Of a stretch of 8,774 nt of DNA, positions 1 to 6,210 are shown piece after piece. The notes beneath the pieces were generated by a model that had not been told where the DNA came from, did not search any database, and saw nothing but the letters and a program-made list of their open reading frames with translations. The stretch spans positions 1-8,774 of the forward strand of contig CAMYJJ010000124.1 in the NCBI GenBank assembly GCA_947258735.1, read 5' to 3'. A program made the position numbers and the translations under genes. Position 1 is the stretch's first letter. Every line of letters begins with the position of its first letter. Origin of the DNA: Thermodesulfovibrionia bacterium (lineage in GTDB: Bacteria; Nitrospirota; Thermodesulfovibrionia; UBA6902).

Positions 1-817
1 CCGTTGCTGCTCTGTTCTTGCAAAAACTAATGTTTCCCTTTTAAAGCTGATGAAGTCGGATTTTGAGGAAATCATGAGGCTGGACTCAACCCTGTCAGAG
101 CTGATTGAGCATCGAATTAAAAATTACGGCCAGTTCAATCAGATTAAAACACTCCAGCCGTTTGCTCTTCTACCCCCGGAAAAAATGGCCGCTTTATTTA
201 CCAGGCTGAATGAAAGCACATACGCTCCTGACCAGACCATCATAACGCAGGGTGATAAAGGGGATGAATATTACATTATAAAATCAGGCCGTGTCGCAGT
301 ATCAAAGCAGGGACTCTCTGATGAGTTTGAACAGGTGGCAACGTTGGGTGAAGGTGAAGGGTTTGGTGAAGAAGCGCTGATAACAGACCAGCCCCGAAAT
401 GCTACCGTTACTGCGTTAGACAGGACCGTTGTGTGGGCGGTTTCAAGAAATGATTTTGATGAAATAATGAAAGCATCATTTCTTGAAGAAATCGCTGAAG
501 ATGACATTTCTGCCATGAACAGGGACTCGTATTCACTTCTTGATGTCCGCATGGGGATAGAATATGATGAAGAGCATCTGCCTGATGCTGTTCATATTCC
601 TCTTGATGAACTGCGCAGAAGATATGCAGAGCTTGATCCTGAACAGACGTACTATGTGTACTGCCTGCTGGGTGCAAGAAGTGCAACAGCAACATTTCTC
701 CTCAACAGTCAGGGATTTCAGGCAAAGAGCATTCAGGGCGGGATCCTGAGCTGGTCAGGGCCTGTTGTAGAAGGCGAACATGCCGAGGGCATACACTCTG
801 AATTTACTCCTACATGA
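1..817 (+). CDS. Cyclic-nucleotide-binding and rhodanese-domain protein (5' truncated by window edge)
   Basis: The frame is open to the left edge (first full codon at base 2), so the ATG at 50 is probably internal. The residues before it and just after it (RCCSV, then VSLLKL and DFEEIM) look like the end of a first cNBD, so the protein probably has tandem cNBDs. Numbering from the ATG at 50, a complete cNBD covers about residues 36-148; its phosphate-binding cassette has FGEEAL with Gly106-Glu107 and PRNATV with Arg116. A rhodanese domain covers about 150-240: LLDVR, then an active-site loop CLLGARS with Cys205, then GG and W near 230-235. No DNA-binding helix-turn-helix is visible, so it is not a CRP-type regulator. 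The inferred role is a cytoplasmic sensor that couples cyclic-nucleotide binding to sulfur transfer or redox chemistry. Its stop overlaps the next ATG (ATGA, 814-817). The domain call is strong; the function is unknown. Confidence 0.88.
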   Translation, partial: RCCSVLAKTNVSLLKLMKSDFEEIMRLDSTLSELIEHRIKNYGQFNQIKTLQPFALLPPEKMAALFTRLNESTYAPDQTIITQGDKGDEYYIIKSGRVAVSKQGLSDEFEQVATLGEGEGFGEEALITDQPRNATVTALDRTVVWAVSRNDFDEIMKASFLEEIAEDDISAMNRDSYSLLDVRMGIEYDEEHLPDAVHIPLDELRRRYAELDPEQTYYVYCLLGARSATATFLLNSQGFQAKSIQGGILSWSGPVVEGEHAEGIHSEFTPT

Positions 818-915
818 AGCTGCGGATCTACGGGAGCGTGACTCCTGTTTGTGATATGCGTGTATTTAGAATATGGTACGGAAGGTTTGTTGTGTCCCTG
901 CAATTAATTGTATGA
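814..915 (+). pseudogene. Probable remnant of an MBL-fold hydrolase gene, 5' end only
   Basis: An ATG overlaps the stop of the cNBD-rhodanese gene in an ATGA arrangement typical of translational coupling. It opens a 33-codon frame beginning MKLRIYGS and containing TPV, WYG and SLQLIV, ended by TGA at 913-915. The opening resembles the first strands of MBL-fold hydrolases (MK-hydrophobic-GSRGS-PV...YGGNT-C), but the expected RGS and GGNT turns are damaged and no HxHxDH motif follows. Two apparently intact MBL-fold genes start 336 bp later, so a decayed third copy or relative is plausible. The same frame continues without a stop from 916 to 1077 but does not look like MBL sequence. It could instead be a real short peptide or chance. 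Confidence 0.35.
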
Positions 916-1250
916 CATCTTACATATTGTTGTTTTGGGGGGGAGATGGAGAAATCTCCTGCAAGTGTTGGTAACGTTCTTTTAGAACTGATTTCTCATC
1001 TTTTTTTATCAGAATTCTTCAGACGTACAATATCCGATCAAAATGATCATTTTGAAAACGTTTGTAAGCGTTATTAACTAATAAGGTGAATTTTACCATC
1101 TGACCTTTAACAAGGTTGATTATAATAATCACTTCAACCAGGTAATAAGCGGAACAGATTTTTTCACCGGTTATAAAAAGCAATAGTTGTCCTCATATCG
1201 TCCGTGCATGTGAACGTTATGTTAAAGGAGAGGGATTAAGGAGAAAATAC
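818..1250. other. Spacer between the cNBD-rhodanese gene and the phosphodiesterase operon
   Basis: This gap of about 430 bp holds the MBL-like remnant up to 915. It then has a run of seven G (937-943) leading into a small hairpin (GGAGAT 942-947 with ATCTCC 954-959), a 43-codon frame (946-1077), an 18-bp palindrome (1038-1055), and a weaker inverted repeat (GGTTGA 1114-1119 with TCAACC 1134-1139). It probably contains the promoter of the downstream operon. A poor sigma70-like pair, TTGAAA at 1052 and TAACTA at 1075 with 17-bp spacing, is the best I can see. No rho-independent terminator with a T-tract is evident. Confidence 0.5.
1038..1055. promoter_or_regulatory. Perfect 18-bp palindrome, candidate operator
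   Basis: TCAAAATGATCATTTTGA is an exact dyad with no central spacer, about 195 bp before the first phosphodiesterase start. Its right end overlaps the candidate -35 hexamer TTGAAA (1052-1057), where a bound repressor could block transcription. The size and AT-rich symmetry suit a dimeric regulator. It is not a CRP site (TGTGA-N6-TCACA) or an FNR site (TTGAT-N4-ATCAA). The regulator is unknown. Confidence 0.4.
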
Positions 1251-2018
1251 ATGAAAATACGTGTGCTTGGCTGTTCTACATCAGATCTTTCTGATGTGAA
1301 TCTCTCAAGTTTTCTTGTTGATAATCAAATACTGTTTGATGCCGGTACCATACTGTCAATGATACAGGAAGATGAAATCTGGAATATTGATCAGGTGGTG
1401 ATTACGCATGCACACCTCGATCATGTAAAAGACCTGCCCTTTTTTGCAGAAACGGTGTACTTAAGTGATAAGGACCATACTATTAATGTAATCAGTGTGC
1501 CGATGGTTACAGATGCGATAAAAAATAACCTGATGAACAATGTTATCTGGCCTGATTTTTCACAAATCCCGTCTCAGGAAAAGCCCATAATCAAATATGA
1601 GAATATTGATATCGGTATCCCTTTTCATGCTAACGGGTATAAGATAACTGCATATAAAGTCAATCATTCGGTGTCGGCCGTGGGGTATTTAATTGAAGAC
1701 AAGAAAGGAATCTCGCTTCTGTATCCGGGTGACCTGGGTCCAAGCAACACGATCTGGAAATCAATGGGAAGCAGGAAGCTGAATGGTTTGATTATAGAGG
1801 CTTCGTTTCCGAACAGGTTAAGGGACCTCGCCCTAAAAACAGGCCATCTGACACCCGAGCTTCTCTCGGCGGAACTGCAGAAACTGGAACATATGCCTGA
1901 AAAAATTTTTATTACGCACTGCAAACCCCAATACAAACAGACGGTTGAAAATGAATTGAAAGAACTCAATATCCACAATATTCATATATTGCAATGCGGT
2001 GCACGGTTTGAACTTTAA
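1251..2018 (+). CDS. Class-II-like 3',5'-cyclic-nucleotide phosphodiesterase (MBL fold), copy 1
   Basis: This 255-residue protein has the MBL fold as used by class II cyclic-nucleotide phosphodiesterases (PDEase_II/CpdP type), which hydrolyse cAMP or cGMP to the 5'-nucleotide using two metal ions. It shows DAGT at 30-33, THAHLDH with His53, His55, Asp57 and His58, VNHS with His139, PGDLGPS with Asp161, and ITHCKP with His223. It also has the class-II-like stretch IIEASFPN (181-188) followed by KTGHLTP with His199. All metal ligands appear present and there is no signal peptide, so it is probably cytoplasmic. The start is supported by AAGGAG at 1238-1243, seven bases upstream. It is first in a packed run of four genes, and a paralogue follows after 15 bp. 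The fold is certain; the exact substrate (cAMP, cGMP or another phosphodiester) is inferred. Confidence 0.85.
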   Translation: MKIRVLGCSTSDLSDVNLSSFLVDNQILFDAGTILSMIQEDEIWNIDQVVITHAHLDHVKDLPFFAETVYLSDKDHTINVISVPMVTDAIKNNLMNNVIWPDFSQIPSQEKPIIKYENIDIGIPFHANGYKITAYKVNHSVSAVGYLIEDKKGISLLYPGDLGPSNTIWKSMGSRKLNGLIIEASFPNRLRDLALKTGHLTPELLSAELQKLEHMPEKIFITHCKPQYKQTVENELKELNIHNIHILQCGARFEL

Positions 2019-2033
2019 TAATGGGGGGATGAC

Positions 2034-2801
2034 ATGAAATTACATATTCTCGGCTGCTCTGCTGCAGAGCTCCCGAATGCAAATTTGTCGAGTTACCTTA
2101 TAGACGGGAAACTGCTCCTTGATGCAGGAACTATCGGATCCACCCTCAATGAAGTCGCACAATCGAAGATAAAGTATGTTCTGATCACACATGCGCATCT
2201 TGACCATATAAAAGATATCCCGTTTTTCGCTGATAATATCTCGATCAGGAACAGAAAGCAGAGTGTAACAATATACAGCATTTCTCATGTTATCCGTGCG
2301 CTTAAGCAGAATCTGTTTAATAATGTTGTCTGGCCTGATTTCACGAAGATCCCGACTCCCGGGAATCCAATTATCAGGTATGAAGAAATACAGATAGAAA
2401 AAACATTCAGACTTGACAGCTATAAGATTACCGCATATAAAGTAAACCACACGGTTCCTGCAGTGGCCTATCTGATTGAGGACAGGCATGGAAAGCGACT
2501 GCTCTATATGGGTGATTCGGGGCCAACTGCAAAAATATGGAAATCCCTGAACAGGAAAAAAATTCACGGTATGATAATAGAGGTATCTCTTCCCAATAGG
2601 TCCAGGGCCATGGCATTAAAGACCGGACATTTAACGCCCAGACTTCTTGAGCTGGAACTGGATAAAATGCACCATCTGCCTGATAGCATATTTATTACCC
2701 ACTGCAAGCCGGCTTACCAGAAAAGCGTACAAAAGGAGCTGAAAAATATTAATTCCGGAAACCTGGAAATATTAAAGGATGGGGCTGTCTATGAACTCTG
2801 A
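2034..2801 (+). CDS. Class-II-like 3',5'-cyclic-nucleotide phosphodiesterase (MBL fold), copy 2
   Basis: This is a paralogue of the preceding gene with identical length (255 residues) and an ungapped alignment; a hand count gives 137 of 255 identical residues. The same ligands occupy the same positions: His53, His55, Asp57 and His58 in THAHLDH, His139 in VNHT, Asp161 in MGDSGP, His199 in GHLTP and His223 in ITHCKP. The family-typical IIEVSLPN is at 181-188. The least conserved part is residues 71-90, just after the HxHxDH helix, which may affect substrate choice or dimerisation. A G-rich ribosome-binding site (GGGGGGAT, about 2022-2029) precedes the ATG closely. The 3' end overlaps the start of the FAD oxidoreductase gene. 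The pair looks like a tandem duplication kept long enough to diverge, which suggests distinct substrates or heterodimer formation (inference). Confidence 0.85.
   Translation: MKLHILGCSAAELPNANLSSYLIDGKLLLDAGTIGSTLNEVAQSKIKYVLITHAHLDHIKDIPFFADNISIRNRKQSVTIYSISHVIRALKQNLFNNVVWPDFTKIPTPGNPIIRYEEIQIEKTFRLDSYKITAYKVNHTVPAVAYLIEDRHGKRLLYMGDSGPTAKIWKSLNRKKIHGMIIEVSLPNRSRAMALKTGHLTPRLLELELDKMHHLPDSIFITHCKPAYQKSVQKELKNINSGNLEILKDGAVYEL
2774..2779 (+). promoter_or_regulatory. Ribosome-binding site that favours the start at 2791
   Basis: AAAGGA lies 11 bases before the ATG at 2791. It directly abuts and overlaps the alternative ATG at 2779, which therefore has no usable site of its own. Both starts lie inside the end of the second phosphodiesterase gene. 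Confidence 0.5.
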
Positions 2802-4122
2802 TTTTATTCTGGAAGACAATTCGAAAATTGCTGTTATCGGAGGAGGTCCATCCGGCACCCTCTTCAGCATTTTTGCATTAAAAATGGCAAAGATGGTTGA
2901 TAAAAAACTGGACCTTACCATATTTGAGGCAAAGGACTTTGAAAAAGTCGGTCCCGGAGGATGCAACAGGTGTGGAGGAGTCATATCCGACCATCTCGTA
3001 CAGGCCCTTGCTGTTGAAGGCATAAACATTCCTCCTGATGTTGTGCAACGAGGGATTGACTCTTATGTCCTCCATACACAGAAAGGGGATGTCTCCATCG
3101 AAAGCCCGTCTGCTGAAAAAAGAATTGCAACGGTATACAGGGGAGGCGGGCCCCGGGGTATGCAGGTGAGGGACAGGGAGAGTTTTGACAACTTTCTCAT
3201 GAAACAGGCAGTGGCAGAAGGGGCCAAATATGAGAAACTGAGAATAAACGGATTAAGGAATGCCGCGAAGCCGGTAGTGTCTGCAGGCGGCAGGGATGTT
3301 ATGGAGGCTGATCTGGTGGTCGGTGCGTTTGGGGTGAACAGCTCTACATCAAAAATATTTGAAGAAATGGGAATAGGATACAAGACACCTGAAACAACGT
3401 CAGCATTCATTACTGAGCTGGAGCTGGGTGAAGACACCGTTACGGAATATTTCGGCAGCTCTATTCATTTTTTTCTTATACCGGTACCAAAAAACATTAA
3501 GTTTGCCGCGCTGATCCCAAAAGGGAGATACGTTACTCTCTGTATTTTAGGAAAGAATATTGATCAGCAGACTGTTACGGACCTGCTTAATTCTCCCACA
3601 GCAAAGAACGTATTGCCGGAGGAGTGCATGAATGAAAAATTCTGCAAGTGTTTTCCGAAACTGTCGCTCACAACAGCAAAGGGGGCCATCGCTGACCGGG
3701 TTGTTGTCATTGGTGATGCGGGCTCTACCCGGTTGTTCAAGGACGGGATAGGTGCATCGTATCTTATGGGCAAGGCAGCTGCAAAGACCGCTGTGTTTCA
3801 TGGAGTAAGCAAGGACCACTTTACTGAACACTACATGCCTGTTTACAAGCGCACAAAAGTTGATAATATGTACGGCAGATTTATCTATTTGACAACAAAC
3901 AGTTACAAGAATATCAGTTTCCTGACCGAGGCGATGGTCAATGTGGTACGAAAGGAACAGCAGAACAGCGATAAGGAATTTGCCCGGCTAAGCAGTATGC
4001 TATGGGATACATTCACCGGTAATGAAGCGTATAAAAATATATTCATCAGGGGGACGAATATCTGGATGCATGTCAAATTGGGCTATGAATTCGTAAAAGC
4101 CGTCATAAGGAGGGTAATATGA
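2791..4122 (+). CDS. FAD-dependent oxidoreductase, geranylgeranyl-reductase-like
   Basis: This 443-residue flavoprotein has an N-terminal dinucleotide-binding fold: AVIGGGPSG with Gly17, Gly19 and Gly22, and an acidic ribose ligand Glu46 in IFEAKDF. A CNRCGG motif (Cys58, Cys61) follows, in the place where geranylgeranyl reductases and related enzymes carry a Cys-Gly-Gly segment. The second FAD motif, VVIGDAGS, has Gly308-Asp309 and is followed by KDGIGASYLMG, typical of this superfamily. The C-terminal tail of about 30 residues is basic and amphipathic, which could suit membrane contact. Family members usually reduce isoprenoid double bonds or act on other lipid-like substrates; the substrate here is unknown. 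The start at 2791 is preferred over 2779 on ribosome-binding-site spacing. Its stop overlaps the next ATG (ATGA), so it is probably co-translated with the cNBD-GAF gene. Confidence 0.8.
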   Translation: MNSDFILEDNSKIAVIGGGPSGTLFSIFALKMAKMVDKKLDLTIFEAKDFEKVGPGGCNRCGGVISDHLVQALAVEGINIPPDVVQRGIDSYVLHTQKGDVSIESPSAEKRIATVYRGGGPRGMQVRDRESFDNFLMKQAVAEGAKYEKLRINGLRNAAKPVVSAGGRDVMEADLVVGAFGVNSSTSKIFEEMGIGYKTPETTSAFITELELGEDTVTEYFGSSIHFFLIPVPKNIKFAALIPKGRYVTLCILGKNIDQQTVTDLLNSPTAKNVLPEECMNEKFCKCFPKLSLTTAKGAIADRVVVIGDAGSTRLFKDGIGASYLMGKAAAKTAVFHGVSKDHFTEHYMPVYKRTKVDNMYGRFIYLTTNSYKNISFLTEAMVNVVRKEQQNSDKEFARLSSMLWDTFTGNEAYKNIFIRGTNIWMHVKLGYEFVKAVIRRVI

Positions 4123-4985
4123 AAGACAGTGAGCTTGGCAAAAGATTTAAGGATGGTGAAGTCATTTGCCATGAGGGGGAAGAAGGAAAGAGCATGTTCG
4201 TGATTCAGTCAGGAAAAGTTAATGTCGTGAAACATGTCCCTGACGGAGAACTTCTGCTAACATCTCTCAAGGCAGGTGAAATTTTTGGTGAAATGTCACT
4301 TTTTGACAAAATGCCGCGTTCTGCCACTGTTAAATCAGTAGGTGATACGGTGATATTAAAGGTGGATAAAAAAGGATTTTTTGCCAAGGCAAGTAAAGAC
4401 CCTTCATTGGCATTCAATATCCTTCAGGCCATGAGCAAAAGAATACGGTCGCTTAACCAGGAGCTTACACGTTTTAAGAAGAGCAGGGATGAGATCCTGG
4501 GGTCATATGTTGATATCCAGAAAACAGGTGCCCGTGTCCTTGAAGAAATAAAAAATTCAATAAAAGCGGACAATGGTTCTGTTATGCTGCTTGATAACAG
4601 TAAACAAGTTCTCCGTATCATTTCAGCTTTTGGTGCTGAAGCAGATACCAAGGCCGAATTAAAAGTGGGAGTGGGGATTGCAGGAGATGTCATTAAGACA
4701 GGCAAAATAGAGTTAATCAATAACATCTCATCAGACCCGCGTTTTACGCCGGGACAGATGAAATTTGAAACCCTGTTGTGTGCTCCGCTTAAAACCGGGG
4801 GACATATATTTGGCGTCATCAATCTGAGCAATAATAACGGTAATTTTTTTAATCTTGATGATCTCAAGCTCTTAAAGGTATTGTCTGTGTATGCCTCCAT
4901 TTCACTGGAAAATGCGAAACTGTATACCAGCACTGAAAAATTAACGAACTCCATCATCAAGCACGCAACATTATTGGAAATGTAG
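4119..4985 (+). CDS. Cyclic-nucleotide-binding and GAF domain sensor protein
   Basis: This 288-residue protein has two sensory domains and no visible output domain. A cNBD occupies about residues 5-115, with a phosphate-binding cassette FGEMSL (Glu58) and PRSATV (Arg67), the residues that normally hold the cyclic phosphate. A charged helical linker (about 105-140, including RSLNQELTRFKKSRDEI) leads into a GAF domain at about 140-275, recognisable by GSVMLLD, GVGIAGDVIKTG, INNISSDPRF, LCAPL and GVINLSN. A short helix ends the protein. Lack of a helix-turn-helix argues against DNA binding; it more likely allosterically controls a partner, perhaps the adjacent flavoprotein (inference). AAGGAGG at 4107-4113, inside the previous gene's last codons, and the ATGA overlap fix the start. 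The protein ends soon after the GAF helix, so loss of a former output domain is possible but not shown. Confidence 0.88.
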   Translation: MKDSELGKRFKDGEVICHEGEEGKSMFVIQSGKVNVVKHVPDGELLLTSLKAGEIFGEMSLFDKMPRSATVKSVGDTVILKVDKKGFFAKASKDPSLAFNILQAMSKRIRSLNQELTRFKKSRDEILGSYVDIQKTGARVLEEIKNSIKADNGSVMLLDNSKQVLRIISAFGAEADTKAELKVGVGIAGDVIKTGKIELINNISSDPRFTPGQMKFETLLCAPLKTGGHIFGVINLSNNNGNFFNLDDLKLLKVLSVYASISLENAKLYTSTEKLTNSIIKHATLLEM

Positions 4986-5284
4986 GTTATGTATCTGCTG
5001 ATATAAAAGATTATGAAATATGAATAAAAAGCGTTTTCATTAAGATGGTGAAAGAAGAAGAGGGGATAAGGGTCTGTTTTCTGTTAACGACAGGTTTACG
5101 GGTTCTGATAAGAAATCGAAATATAACCTGAATACACCAATACAATTGCCCGCTGATAATTAATAATGAGTAAATAGTACTTTCTCTGTAATTTTTTCTT
5201 GCAATCCATTACAAATTGCTTCATAGTTATTTATATGGAGTACAGTAACATGAAAAGAAATAGTATGTAATGAAGGAGGACATA
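4986..5284 (+). other. AT-rich spacer before the membrane-protein gene
   Basis: About 300 bp with no convincing gene. I see only weak dyads: a short stem at 5081-5093 (CTGT with ACAG), and GCAAT 5201-5205 with ATTGC 5215-5219. Possible promoter elements for the downstream gene are TTGCAA at 5199 with CATAGT at 5222 (17-bp spacing), a poor match. No clear terminator closes the upstream operon. Confidence 0.4.
5273..5280 (+). promoter_or_regulatory. Ribosome-binding site that sets the start at 5285
   Basis: AAGGAGGA sits four bases before the ATG at 5285. The more upstream in-frame ATG at 5270 would place this site inside the coding region and has no site of its own, so it is rejected as the start. 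Confidence 0.75.
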
Positions 5285-5893
5285 ATGGATTTTAAAACAC
5301 ATCTAGAAAAGGCATGGCATGTGACGATTAAATATATTGGCCCCCTGATTATCATGACGCTTGTCATGATTGCTGCCAGTTTTATTACCCTTGGTATACT
5401 TGGCCCTGTTACCATGGCCGGATATATGCATTCCATATTGTTAACAATACGGGAAGGACGTGAGCCGAAAGTGCAGGACGTGTTTTCGCATATGAAACTG
5501 TTTTTTCCTTTACTGCTTTTTGGTATCGTAGTCTTTCTGGCAGCGCTCATAGGATTTTCACTGCTCGTTGTTCCGGGAGTCGCTGTTGTCCTTGCTGTGG
5601 CCTACTGCTGCCTGTATATGCTGCCCCTTATGTCGGACAGGGAACGTGGATTGATTAATGCTGTTAAAGAGAGTTTTTCCATGACTACCAGTGGAAACTG
5701 GATTGACAACCTTGCTGTTTTTATTATCTTTGTGGGGTTTATTGCACTGGGGAGCAGCACTTTTATAGGAGCACTCTTTATGCAGCCCTTTGCAACAGTT
5801 TTTCTGATGTCAGTGTATGAGGAAAAAACAGGGAAGGGTGACGAGAGCAGTATAGAGACACCTGTAAATTTAAAAGATGAGGAAAATGAATAG
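5285..5893 (+). CDS. Integral membrane protein of unknown function
   Basis: A 202-residue, strongly hydrophobic protein. Membrane segments are visible at about residues 16-40, a weaker one at 38-52, a long hydrophobic stretch at about 67-113 that probably spans twice, and about 139-172, giving four to five helices. The loop with REGREP-KVQDVF and the LLVVPG...LPLMSDRE segment followed by an amphipathic AVKESFSMT region resembles small uncharacterised membrane families of the DUF975/DUF4013 kind. I cannot name the family with certainty. The tail (about 175-202) is hydrophilic and acidic, so presumably cytoplasmic. There is no signal peptide beyond the first membrane helix. It stands alone between two spacers, so the context gives no functional clue. 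The start is chosen by the strong ribosome-binding site at 5273-5280. Confidence 0.75.
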   Translation: MDFKTHLEKAWHVTIKYIGPLIIMTLVMIAASFITLGILGPVTMAGYMHSILLTIREGREPKVQDVFSHMKLFFPLLLFGIVVFLAALIGFSLLVVPGVAVVLAVAYCCLYMLPLMSDRERGLINAVKESFSMTTSGNWIDNLAVFIIFVGFIALGSSTFIGALFMQPFATVFLMSVYEEKTGKGDESSIETPVNLKDEENE

Positions 5894-6210
5894 TCTGAAT
5901 TATCTGCTTTACGCAGCTGTTCCAAGACATATAAATATGATGCTGATTACGAACAGTTCCCTGATTTTACTGCGAACTATCTGATGAAGGAGTCAGGGGA
6001 CAAGTAACCGGGCTGATACTATTACTGCTGCAATAAAAAGGAACGACTCGGCCAGATTTTCAATACATTCAGGATACCGCTGTCATAACTCGTCATTCTG
6101 GCTTGTCCAGAATCTGACCCGGTAGATTCCCGTTGCGTTTCGCTCGCGGGAATGACAACAACAGAAGTAATAAGGATATATTTTAATTTCGAGATAGGTT
6201 CTAATGTATC
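5894..6210. other. Spacer with a short open extension and a palindromic repeat
   Basis: About 317 bp between convergent genes. After the TAG stop at 5891-5893 the same frame stays open for 37 more codons to TAA at 6005-6007 and reads like ordinary protein (for example DADYEQFPDFTANYLM). This may be chance or a vestige. From 6092 to 6156 lies a REP-like inverted repeat, annotated separately. The remaining 50 or so bases before the convergent gene end show nothing recognisable. Confidence 0.4.
6092..6156. repeat. REP-like palindromic repeat, left copy
   Basis: The outer arms GTCATTC (6092-6098) and GAATGAC (6150-6156) are exact complements. Inside are two hairpins: ATTCTGG 6095-6101 with CCAGAAT 6107-6113, and ATTCCCG 6126-6132 with CGGGAAT 6147-6153. 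The layout and terminal sequences match the repeat at 7059-7141. It lies between two convergent gene ends, a common place for such repeats, where it may also help end transcription. Confidence 0.65.

Noticed and set aside
913..959. UGA at 913-915 as a selenocysteine codon with the hairpin at 942-959 as its insertion element
   Set aside because: The loop distance (about 32 bases) and a G at the loop start fit loose bacterial rules, but the stem is only six pairs. The protein after the UGA resembles no selenoprotein, and the residues around it do not match a known redox motif. A decayed gene is simpler.
1038..1055. Palindrome as a Fur, FNR or CRP box
   Set aside because: The core AATGATCATT is only superficially Fur-like, and the half-site spacing does not fit FNR or CRP. 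No iron-related or FNR-type gene is nearby, so the regulator was left open.
2040..2567. A 175-codon - strand open frame
   Set aside because: It is antisense to the second phosphodiesterase gene, which has complete catalytic motifs; the reverse frame shows no domain and an odd composition.
2779..2790. Start of the FAD oxidoreductase at the ATG at 2779
   Set aside because: It overlaps the only ribosome-binding site. The ATG at 2791 has a usable distance and gives an N-terminus of normal length before the FAD motif.
5270..5284. Start of the membrane protein at the ATG at 5270
   Set aside because: The strong AAGGAGGA site lies after this ATG and four bases before the ATG at 5285.
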